7,159 nt of DNA from Gammaproteobacteria bacterium (GTDB lineage: Bacteria; Pseudomonadota; Gammaproteobacteria; Eutrophobiales; Eutrophobiaceae). Position numbers and translations under genes: made by a program. The stretch lies in NCBI GenBank assembly GCA_016198885.1, contig JACQHV010000248.1, forward strand, positions 1 to 7,159, written 5' to 3'. A model generated the notes under the pieces. It had not been told where the DNA came from. It searched no databases and saw only the letters and a list, made by a program, of their open reading frames with translations. Of this stretch, positions 1-6,614 are shown one piece after another; the stretch's first letter is position 1; each line of letters begins with the position of its first letter.

Positions 1-67
1 ACAAGAGATGTTCAAATCTATTTTTCATATTATAAATAAACGGGGGTGTGAAATGGAGTGTAACTAT

Positions 68-1411
68 ATGATAACCAGATTTTTTTCTGGATTGTTTGTG
101 TTATTGGGGATCGCCGTATTATTCCCCATAGCGGTGCTTGCGGATACGCCCAGCAGTGAAGAAATGTGGGAAATCATACAGCAGCAGCAGAAGGTCATTG
201 AAGAATTAAAAGCAAAATTGGAACAGACCGAAAACAAGGTTGCTGCAACAGAAACCCGGGTTGATACAACCGTTAAAGAAATCGAGGCGGCAGCAGAGGC
301 CATGGAGACGGCGAGGACAGGTGCTTCCACTGCTGCAAGCTGGACTGAAAAGACCACCATTGGCGGTTATGGAGAGTTACATTACAACAGTTTGAATGAT
401 GACAATGCCTCAATCGGAGGGGATGATGATGTAGATTCAGTGGACTTTCACCGCTTTGTACTGTATTTCGGGCATGAATTCACGGACAGCATCCGTTTCT
501 TTTCCGAACTCGAGCTTGAACATGCCCTTGTCGATGATAATACAGATGGTTCAGAAGCGGGTGAGGTGGAACTGGAACAGGCATGGGTAGAACTGGATTT
601 CACTGATCAGCATCGTGCTCGTGCCGGTCTGGATATATTACCTATCGGTATTATTAACCCGACCCACGAGCCCAATACGTTCTATGGGGTTGAACGTAAT
701 AAGATAGAGACGGAAATCATTCCGACGACCTGGTGGGAGGCTGGTCTGGGCATGAATGGTGAAATTGTGCCGGGCTGGAATTATGATCTCATCGCTCACT
801 CAGGACTCGTTGTCCCGACTACCGGCAGTAGTGCCTTCCGTCCCCGCAGCGGCCGTCTGAAAGTTTCCGAGGCCGCCGATCAGGATATCGCCTTCACCGG
901 GCGTATTCGCTACACAGGTATGCCCGGATTGGAAGTGGGAGCTTCCGGGCAATATCAACGGGATATCACGGGTACGGCTGATCTGTTCGAAATACCTGCC
1001 ACCCTGTTTGAAGGTCATGTTGACTGGAAACATGCCACCGGCTTTGGTTTGCGCGCCCTGTATGCACGCTGGGATATGGGAGATGACAACAGCCCGTTTC
1101 CCGGACTGGATCCTGATGCTGTTAATGCAGACAGTCTCGATGGCTGGTATGTCGAACCTGCCTACCGGTTTGCAATTCCTGGACGTGTTCCGGGTGATCT
1201 CGGACTGTTTGCCCGTTATGAAAACTGGGATGAGAGAAATCAAATCAGTGGAGCACATCGATTCGAGGAATTTGCGCGCTGGGTCCTTGGCATAAATTGG
1301 TGGCCGCATGATCAGGTTGCGTTCAAGTTTGATATTCAAAACGAAAATGCCGATGGACCGGTGGATCGTGTCCTCGATGGTGTCAATCTGGGCATTGGTT
1401 ATCAGTTTTAA
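68..1411 (+). CDS. Outer-membrane porin with N-terminal coiled coil
   Basis: This is probably a trimeric outer-membrane beta-barrel channel for small solutes. The chosen start gives 447 residues. Residues 1-25 form a clean Sec signal peptide (MITR, a long hydrophobic core, then VLA before D26). Residues 31-83 are a predicted coiled coil, with I37, I44, L51, V58, V65 and I72 spaced exactly seven apart. From about residue 97 (GGYGELHYN) the sequence alternates like beta strands and is rich in aromatic and acidic residues, ending in GIGYQF; a C-terminal Phe is the usual signal for barrel assembly. The style resembles phosphate-selective (OprO/OprP-like) or general gammaproteobacterial porins, but the substrate cannot be read. 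The start at 68 has GGAG at 55-58, nine bases upstream. In-frame ATGs at 53 (GGGGGTG upstream) and 8 are alternatives that would only lengthen the leader. It heads the run of iron-transport genes, with the next gene starting 15 bases after its stop, so it may be the outer-membrane entry point for that system. That role is inferred from context. Confidence 0.85.
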   Translation: MITRFFSGLFVLLGIAVLFPIAVLADTPSSEEMWEIIQQQQKVIEELKAKLEQTENKVAATETRVDTTVKEIEAAAEAMETARTGASTAASWTEKTTIGGYGELHYNSLNDDNASIGGDDDVDSVDFHRFVLYFGHEFTDSIRFFSELELEHALVDDNTDGSEAGEVELEQAWVELDFTDQHRARAGLDILPIGIINPTHEPNTFYGVERNKIETEIIPTTWWEAGLGMNGEIVPGWNYDLIAHSGLVVPTTGSSAFRPRSGRLKVSEAADQDIAFTGRIRYTGMPGLEVGASGQYQRDITGTADLFEIPATLFEGHVDWKHATGFGLRALYARWDMGDDNSPFPGLDPDAVNADSLDGWYVEPAYRFAIPGRVPGDLGLFARYENWDERNQISGAHRFEEFARWVLGINWWPHDQVAFKFDIQNENADGPVDRVLDGVNLGIGYQF

Positions 1412-1426
1412 TCAGTCTGTAAATTA

Positions 1427-1972
1427 ATGAATATGAAATACAACCGGTGGATTTGTATTCCGTTGCTGTGGATTGCAGCAGGCATATCTACAAACTCATT
1501 GGCGAAAGGTGTTTACCAGGAACCGCAGGAGTTCATTCATGAGGTCTTTGCCGGTAATCCGCCCCCAGCCAGCAGGCTCTGGATACGCAAGGATCTGGAA
1601 CAGGAAATCAACACCATACTGGGGCATGATTTGGGTGTTCTGCGCTTGCACTACTGGGCCAGGGATGGCCGGACTGCATGGATCCTGGAAGAAATAGGCA
1701 AGGAGCGGCCGATCACGACAGGTGTTGTGGTCAATCAGGGCAGAATCGAACTGGTCAGGATATTGATCTTTCGCGAGTCAAGAGGCTGGGAAGTACGTTA
1801 TCCGTTTTTTACTGATCAGTTCAATGACGCAGGTCTTGTGAGCGAACATAAACTGGATAAATCCATTGATGGTATATCAGGTGCAACCTTGTCGGTCAAC
1901 GCTGTAACCAAATTGGCCAGGCTGGCCTTGTTACTGCATGGATACATCGAAAATGGGGAAGATAAATCGTGA
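1427..1972 (+). CDS. Exported FMN-binding domain protein, likely covalently flavinylated
   Basis: This is a 181-residue periplasmic flavoprotein, probably an electron carrier. Residues 1-26 form a signal peptide (basic NMKYNR, a hydrophobic core, then NSLA before K27). The C-terminal half fits the FMN_bind family: a VVVNQGRIELVRIL strand region near 100-113 and the motif D-G-I-S-G-A-T at 148-154. This matches the Dxx(S/T)GAT sequence in which ApbE flavin transferase attaches FMN to the final Thr through a phosphoester bond, here T154. No apbE lies in the window, so the transferase must be encoded elsewhere if the site is used. There is no clear Shine-Dalgarno sequence before the ATG at 1427. 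A second ATG at 1433 is in frame, and translation may depend on the porin gene ending just upstream. The stop overlaps the next gene's GTG, which points to co-translation with the PepSY protein. The family and motif are clear. The electron donor and acceptor are unknown, and a role in iron reduction is inferred from the neighbours. Confidence 0.85.
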   Translation: MNMKYNRWICIPLLWIAAGISTNSLAKGVYQEPQEFIHEVFAGNPPPASRLWIRKDLEQEINTILGHDLGVLRLHYWARDGRTAWILEEIGKERPITTGVVVNQGRIELVRILIFRESRGWEVRYPFFTDQFNDAGLVSEHKLDKSIDGISGATLSVNAVTKLARLALLLHGYIENGEDKS

Positions 1973-2700
1973 CAAATATGTTGTGGAAGACAGTACATAA
2001 ATGGCACAGGACAATGGGCATAATTTCAGCATTGTTTGTTATATTCCTGACAGTGACCGGTTTAATGCTGAATCATACAGAACCACTGAACCTGAAAAAA
2101 AGATTCGTCCAGAACATTATTTTTCTTGATCTGTATGACATAAAACCGGGAAAAGAGCCTCAAGGATTTTTGGCAGCAAATCACTGGATCACCCAGGTGG
2201 GCGAGAGAATTTACTTTGATCAAAAAGAACTTACAGAAGGTGTCAATAAACTTGTTGGCGTTGTTGCAGCAGATGAAAAGATTATCGTCGCCTATGACGG
2301 TCAGATGTTGTTGTTAACACAGCAAGGAGAAGTGGTAGAGCATCTTGCAGGTACAGAAGGCGTTCCTGCTGGAATGCGGGCTATCGGTATCACACAGAAT
2401 AATGATGTTGTTATTCGAGGAGCCCACGGCGATTACCTTGCAGATATTGAATCATTGCAATGGAAGGAAGAGGAGCAAATTGATGCAGAATGGTCTAAGA
2501 CGAGAACTGTTCCAAAGGCATTACTTGCAAATTTGCTTTACCTTTACCGTGGCAAGGGATTGCCTCTTGAACGGGTAATTCTTGACATGCATAGTGGCCG
2601 GTTCCTTGGTGGTTTTGGCATTTATCTTGTTGATGCAGCAGCAGCGCTGTTTTTACTCCTGTCGTTGAGTGGCGTCTGGATGTGGTTTAAGCGATCCTGA
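1969..2700 (+). CDS. PepSY-associated two-helix inner-membrane protein
   Basis: This 243-residue inner-membrane protein belongs to the PepSY_TM type. The N-terminus carries the hallmark HKWHRTMG (H10, H13) leading into a first membrane helix at about 16-35 that ends in TGLMLNH (H36). A domain of about 180 residues follows, probably periplasmic. The second helix is at about 218-238 (YLVDAAAALFLLLSLSG, then WMWFKRS), preceded by DMHSGRFLGG. Relatives are commonly found beside flavinylated or heme-dependent periplasmic redox proteins and in iron-uptake loci, and some PepSY_TM proteins act as membrane reductase components. The histidines next to the membrane could be cofactor ligands, but that is a guess. 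GTG was chosen as start because it overlaps the upstream stop (GTGA) and has GGGGAAG seven bases before it (1955-1961). The ATG at 1978 is the alternative, with poor spacing to that site. Overlap with the FMN-binding gene suggests the two proteins work as a pair. It is followed by 56 AT-rich bases before fbpA. Confidence 0.8.
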   Translation: MTNMLWKTVHKWHRTMGIISALFVIFLTVTGLMLNHTEPLNLKKRFVQNIIFLDLYDIKPGKEPQGFLAANHWITQVGERIYFDQKELTEGVNKLVGVVAADEKIIVAYDGQMLLLTQQGEVVEHLAGTEGVPAGMRAIGITQNNDVVIRGAHGDYLADIESLQWKEEEQIDAEWSKTRTVPKALLANLLYLYRGKGLPLERVILDMHSGRFLGGFGIYLVDAAAALFLLLSLSGVWMWFKRS

Positions 2701-2756
2701 TATCTTAATTAAAATGATTTATTAATTTTTGTTAGTAACAGGCGGTAACTATAAAT

Positions 2757-3779
2757 ATGACAATAATGAAATTAATCATGTCTTTATTTTTTAGTGCATT
2801 GATATTTACGCAATCCCGGGCAATTGCAGCAGAGGTCAATATTTATTCCGCGCGTAATGAGGTATTGATTAAACCCTTACTCGATCAATTTACACAACAA
2901 AGCGGGATTGAGGTGAATCTTGTTACGGGAGATGCCGATGCCTTGATTAAACGATTGGAGATTGAAGGTGATAATAGTCCTGCAGATCTCCTGTTGACGG
3001 TTGATGTCGCCAGACTGCAACGCGCCAAGGAAATCAATCTTCTGCAACCAGTAACTTCAGAAATATTAAGCGGTGTGATTCCGGAGACATATCGGGATAA
3101 TGGAAGTTACTGGTTTGGCCTTTCCTTGCGATCACGCGTGATTGTTTATGCAAAGGATCGTGTTAAACCTGATCAGCTTTCAAGTTATGAGGCACTTTCC
3201 GAACCGGCCTGGAAAGGACGTATTTGCGTTCGTTCATCTTCTCATGTCTATAATCAATCGCTGGTTGCGAGTTTGATTGCACATAATGGAGTTGACGCGA
3301 CGGAACAGTGGGCAAAAGGTCTCGTTGGTAATTTTGCCAGACCGCCACAGGGGGGGGATCGCGATCAAATCAAGGCGATTGCCGTTGGGCAATGTGATCT
3401 GGCACTGGTTAACACCTACTATCTTGGTGGCATGTTGCATTCAGAACTGGAGGATGAAATCCAGGCGGCGGAGAAGGTCGCCTTGTTTTGGCCGAATCAG
3501 AGTGATCGAGGTGCTCATATCAATATCAGTGGCGCAGGCGTTACCAAATCAGCAAAAAACAAAGCGGAAGCGGTAAAATTGCTTGAGTTTATGACAAGTG
3601 ATGGGGCACAGGCATGGTACGCAGAAAAAAATTATGAATACCCGGTCAGATCCGGTATTGCGATTAGCGACACATTGAAGCAATGGGGTGAGTTTGTTGC
3701 CGATGAATTAAATCTGGACCGGTTGGGACAATATAATGCCGAAGCTGTTCGTCTTATGGACAGGGCCGGATGGAAATAA
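2757..3779 (+). CDS. fbpA: Periplasmic Fe(III)-binding protein of ABC transporter (FbpA/FutA type)
   Basis: This is the solute-binding protein that captures ferric iron in the periplasm and delivers it to the permease encoded next door. It has 340 residues, the usual length. A signal peptide spans 1-25 (MKLIMSLFFSALIF, then AIAA before E26). The mature start VNIYSAR (Y30), the SPADLLLTVD segment (74-83), SSSHVYNQS (Y165) and VNTYYLGG (Y221, Y222) match the FutA/FbpA iron-binding family, where paired tyrosines coordinate Fe(III). C157 and C213 flank the same lobe and may form a disulfide. The residue after YSAR is N34, where some relatives have His, so the sixth iron ligand may differ. AGGCGG at 2740-2745 lies 11 bases before the ATG. 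A second in-frame ATG at 2766 has worse spacing. The coding sequence contains a run of eight G at 3350-3357 with the reading frame intact. The permease gene starts 14 bases after the stop. Ferric iron is the likely substrate from the family match and context. Confidence 0.93.
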   Translation: MTIMKLIMSLFFSALIFTQSRAIAAEVNIYSARNEVLIKPLLDQFTQQSGIEVNLVTGDADALIKRLEIEGDNSPADLLLTVDVARLQRAKEINLLQPVTSEILSGVIPETYRDNGSYWFGLSLRSRVIVYAKDRVKPDQLSSYEALSEPAWKGRICVRSSSHVYNQSLVASLIAHNGVDATEQWAKGLVGNFARPPQGGDRDQIKAIAVGQCDLALVNTYYLGGMLHSELEDEIQAAEKVALFWPNQSDRGAHINISGAGVTKSAKNKAEAVKLLEFMTSDGAQAWYAEKNYEYPVRSGIAISDTLKQWGEFVADELNLDRLGQYNAEAVRLMDRAGWK

Positions 3780-3793
3780 TGCGGTGATCCACG

Positions 3794-5485
3794 ATGTCAA
3801 CAACGGTTGACACAGTAACATTATCACCATCTTACACCCGACGCGTTGCAGTACATCCCTGGGCGCTGGCCATAGTCTTTGTTTCATTCATATTGTCATT
3901 GCCTTTGATTGCTGTTGCCGGATCATTTCTCATACCCGCAAAAGATATCTGGCAACATCTCTTGCAAACTGTATTACCGGAATACATTGTAAATTCACTG
4001 TTCCTCATGCTGGGTGTGGGAGTGATGACGGCTTTGCTTGGCATTGCACCAGCATGGCTCGTCACCATGTGCAAATTCCCGGGAAGTCGCATGTTTGAAT
4101 GGGCCTTGTTGTTACCTATGGCAATACCGGCCTATATCATTGCCTATACCTATGCAGGTGTACTGGATGCCTCCGGACCGGTCCAGTCTTGGTTGAGGGA
4201 AATTACCGGCTGGCATTATGGTGAATACTGGTTTCCGGAGATCCGATCTCTGGGAGGCGCAATAGCCATGTTGTCGTTTGTGCTTTATCCGTATGTTTAC
4301 CTCATCAGCCGCGCAGCATTTATCGGGCAATCGATTTGCGCGTTGGAAGTTGCCCGCACGTTGGGATGCGGTCCTTACAAGACCTTTTTCAAAGTCGCAT
4401 TACCGTTGGCAAGACCGGCCATAATAGTCGGATTAACACTGGTCTTGATGGAGACATTGGCCGATTACGGCACAGTTCAATATTTTGGTATCGCAGCATT
4501 CACCACCGGGATTTTCCGTACGTGGTTTGGTCTGGGGAACAGCGCTGCTGCTGCCCAGCTATCCGCCTTGTTAATGTTGTTTGTCATCGTATTAATTTAC
4601 ATTGAATACTGGTCACGCAAACAACAGCGTTATTATCATACATCAAGCCGCTATGGTTTCTTGTCGCAGAAGAAACTCAGGAGATGGCCGGCGATAATTG
4701 CAATCATTGTATGCAGCCTGCCCGTATTTTCAGGTTTTTTAATCCCTGTGGGATTTTTGATGAAATGGGCGTCACTGACATATAAGTCTGTTGTAGATCA
4801 GCAGTTTTATATTTTGATGTGGCATAGCATCATGTTGGCAATATGCGCCGCGCTATTGGCGACTGTGCTTGCGTTATTTATGGCTTATGGAAAACGCCAA
4901 TATTCCAAGCCGCTGACCAAAATAGCTGTAAATATCTCGGGAATGGGATATGCCGTTCCAGGGACAGTAATTGCAGTCGGCGTGATGCTGCCTTTTGCCT
5001 GGCTGGACAGAACAATTGATAACTTATTTAAATCCTATTTTGATTTAAGCACAGGTTTGATCTTAAGCGGCACCTTGATTGCCCTGATGTTTGCCTACAT
5101 GGTCCGCTTCCTGGCCGTTTCGTTGAAAACTGTTGATGCCGGTCTGACCAAAATAAAACCCGCAATGGATGATGCCGGCCGCAGCATCGGCATGAAATCG
5201 GTCACATTAATGCGTAGAGTACATATGCCCATGCTGCGCGGCAGTTTATTAACTGCAATATTGTTGGTGTTTGTTGATGTTCTGAAAGAATTACCCGCGA
5301 CACTGATTCTGCGACCGTTTAATTTTAATACCCTGGCGATAAGGGCTTATGAACTTGCAAATGAAGAGCGTCTGGCGGATGCGGCCTGTCCGGCACTTGC
5401 CATTGTGTTCGTCGGCATTATTCCGGTGATCTATCTCAGTCGATCCATATCAACATCACGTCCCGGCCATGACGTCAGCACTTGA
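3794..5485 (+). CDS. fbpB: Ferric iron ABC transporter permease, two fused halves (FbpB type)
   Basis: This is the inner-membrane channel of the ferric importer. At 563 residues it carries both permease halves in one chain, as is normal for FbpB-type proteins, so no second permease gene is needed. About twelve hydrophobic segments are visible, starting at about 22-47 and 64-86 and ending near 528-550. Each half has a cytoplasmic EAA-type loop that docks on the ATPase: EVARTLGCGPY from residue 185 followed by LPLARPAI, and DAGRSIGMKSV from about 460 followed by MPMLRGSL. The halves are joined by a basic cytoplasmic linker near residues 272-296 (SRKQQRYY to QKKLRR). GGTGA at 3783-3787 serves as a modest ribosome site for the ATG at 3794. 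The last 17 bases overlap the start of the ATPase gene, consistent with coupled translation. The family has relatives that move thiamine, phosphonate or other anions, but the adjacent FutA-like binding protein favours iron. Confidence 0.92.
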   Translation: MSTTVDTVTLSPSYTRRVAVHPWALAIVFVSFILSLPLIAVAGSFLIPAKDIWQHLLQTVLPEYIVNSLFLMLGVGVMTALLGIAPAWLVTMCKFPGSRMFEWALLLPMAIPAYIIAYTYAGVLDASGPVQSWLREITGWHYGEYWFPEIRSLGGAIAMLSFVLYPYVYLISRAAFIGQSICALEVARTLGCGPYKTFFKVALPLARPAIIVGLTLVLMETLADYGTVQYFGIAAFTTGIFRTWFGLGNSAAAAQLSALLMLFVIVLIYIEYWSRKQQRYYHTSSRYGFLSQKKLRRWPAIIAIIVCSLPVFSGFLIPVGFLMKWASLTYKSVVDQQFYILMWHSIMLAICAALLATVLALFMAYGKRQYSKPLTKIAVNISGMGYAVPGTVIAVGVMLPFAWLDRTIDNLFKSYFDLSTGLILSGTLIALMFAYMVRFLAVSLKTVDAGLTKIKPAMDDAGRSIGMKSVTLMRRVHMPMLRGSLLTAILLVFVDVLKELPATLILRPFNFNTLAIRAYELANEERLADAACPALAIVFVGIIPVIYLSRSISTSRPGHDVST

Positions 5486-6518
5486 ACTGAAAAATATTTC
5501 AGTTGCCTATGACAATCACAAGGTCATTGATGCAATCTCGTTTGAATTAAATGAAGGTGATATTGGTTGTTTGTTGGGGCCCAGTGGTTGCGGCAAGACC
5601 ACCTTGTTAAGAACGATCGCAGGGTTCGAAGCTCCGCAAGATGGAGAGGTGTGGATTCGGGGCATACGGGTCAGCGACAGAAAACGCCTTGTTCCAGTAG
5701 AGCTACGCCATGCGGGTATGGTATTTCAGGACTCCGCACTGTTCCCACACATGACGGTCAGGGAGAATATTGCTTTTGGTTTGCAGCAGATACATGGCGG
5801 GCGAAAAGAGGCAAGAATCACAGAGCTTGTCGATCTGCTCGCGGTTGGTGAATTTTTGGATAAATATCCCCACCAGCTCTCCGGTGGTCAACAACAGCGT
5901 GTTGCATTAGCTCGCGCCATAGCATCCCGCCCTAGAATTCTGTTGCTGGATGAACCCTTTGCCAGTCTGGATTTTGAATTGCGTGAGCAACTCGCGCGGG
6001 AAGTTAGAAATGTGCTTAAACAGGATGGCATAACAGCCGTAATGGTCAGCCATAATCAGCTTGAGGCGTTCGCCATGGCCGATATCGTAGGAGTAATCAA
6101 TGAAGGCCGGCTCCTGCAATGGGATACTGCATTTAATCTTTATCATCGGCCGGCGACTGCCTATGTCGCAGATTTTGTCGGTGAGGGTGTATTTTTGTCC
6201 GGCAAAGTGATTGGTGACAAGGAAGTCCAGACCGAGCTTGGAACTATAACAGGCACAATATCACTGGGTCTTAATCATGGTGCTGCCGTTGAGGTTTTAA
6301 TCAGGCCGGATGATATTGTCCACGATGATAATAGTGCCATGACAGCCAAGGTGCTGGACAAGGCATTCCGTGGCGCTGAATTTCTGTATACCTTGATGCT
6401 GGCAAGCGGTACCAGGGTATTAAGTCTGGTCCCGAGTCATCATAATCATCCTATCAATGAGCCCATCGGTATACGGCTGGAGATTGATCATCTGGTTGTC
6501 TTTCCGGAAAGGGGGTGA
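5469..6518 (+). CDS. fbpC: Ferric iron ABC transporter ATP-binding protein (FbpC type)
   Basis: This is the cytoplasmic ATPase that powers iron import through FbpB. All ABC motifs are present and in order: Walker A GPSGCGKTT (37-45), Q-loop VFQDSALFP with Q87, signature LSGGQQQRVALARA (137-150), Walker B ILLLDEP (157-163), D-loop SLD (166-168) and switch H195 in VSHNQLEA. The residue after the switch His is Asn, where many importers have Asp (HDQ). The C-terminal third, from about residue 240, is the TOBE-type regulatory region of the CUT1/Fbp group, with IRPDD at 278-282 and a small His cluster PSHHNHP (H324, H325, H327). The length of 349 residues is normal. No Shine-Dalgarno is seen before the ATG at 5469, which lies 17 bases inside fbpB, so translation is probably coupled to the permease. 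It is the last gene of the transport block. A 96-base spacer follows. Confidence 0.93.
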   Translation: MTSALELKNISVAYDNHKVIDAISFELNEGDIGCLLGPSGCGKTTLLRTIAGFEAPQDGEVWIRGIRVSDRKRLVPVELRHAGMVFQDSALFPHMTVRENIAFGLQQIHGGRKEARITELVDLLAVGEFLDKYPHQLSGGQQQRVALARAIASRPRILLLDEPFASLDFELREQLAREVRNVLKQDGITAVMVSHNQLEAFAMADIVGVINEGRLLQWDTAFNLYHRPATAYVADFVGEGVFLSGKVIGDKEVQTELGTITGTISLGLNHGAAVEVLIRPDDIVHDDNSAMTAKVLDKAFRGAEFLYTLMLASGTRVLSLVPSHHNHPINEPIGIRLEIDHLVVFPERG

Positions 6519-6531
6519 TCACATTTACAAA

Positions 6532-6548
6532 TGAATAATAATTATTCA
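6532..6548. promoter_or_regulatory. Perfect 8-1-8 AT-rich inverted repeat, possible Fur-like operator or weak terminator
   Basis: TGAATAAT, one central A, then ATTATTCA form a perfect inverted repeat 67 bases before gcvH and 13 bases after the fbpC stop. Centred on 6540, it agrees with the classical 19-base Fur consensus at 11 of 19 positions, including the inner AATxATAATxATT core, which is suggestive but not strong in AT-rich DNA. A TACAAT at 6562-6567 could be a -10 box. If so, the repeat would cover the -35 region of a gcvH promoter, where a repressor could act. Read as RNA, it could instead fold with seven pairs and a three-base loop and is followed by GATTTTT (6549-6555), giving a weak terminator for the fbp genes. 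Only two of the seven pairs would be G-C. Confidence 0.35.
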
Positions 6549-6561
6549 GATTTTTCCCTGC

Positions 6562-6567
6562 TACAAT
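6562..6567 (+). promoter_or_regulatory. Candidate -10 element upstream of gcvH
   Basis: TACAAT differs from the TATAAT consensus at one position and lies 47 bases before the gcvH start. No good -35 is present at 16-18 bases upstream. That position (about 6539-6544, TAATTA) falls inside the inverted repeat. The call rests on one short match in AT-rich sequence. Confidence 0.25.
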
Positions 6568-6614
6568 TACGTGAAAATCATCAAAATAAATACAAAAAAT
6601 CATAAGAAATTTTC

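Noticed and set aside
28..36. TATTATAAA as a -10 box for the porin
   Set aside because: No matching -35 is found at the proper distance, and the region upstream of position 1 is not available. The true promoter may lie outside the window.
64..360. Minus-strand open frame with hydrophobic, Ser/Val/Cys-rich translation
   Set aside because: It is the complement of the porin signal peptide and coiled-coil codons, with nothing to support translation.
800..1339. A 179-codon open frame on the minus strand opposite the porin
   Set aside because: It has no recognisable domain, no ribosome site and lies wholly inside a well-supported porin gene. Its composition is that of a shadow frame.
2707..2727. 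AATTAA/TTAATT hairpin followed by T run after the PepSY gene, as a terminator
   Set aside because: All six pairs are A-T with a nine-base loop, so the stem would be too weak. The AT-rich spacer explains it.
2701..2756. Possible Fur box or promoter before fbpA
   Set aside because: No register of the spacer gives a convincing match to the Fur consensus or to a -35/-10 pair. An internal promoter cannot be excluded but is not shown.
3832..4330. Minus-strand open frames opposite the permease
   Set aside because: They are short, low in recognisable motifs and complementary to conserved permease helices.
6501..6510. TTTCCGGAAA palindrome at the end of fbpC
   Set aside because: It lies inside codons for the conserved end of the ATPase, has no loop and no T run, so it is probably coincidental.
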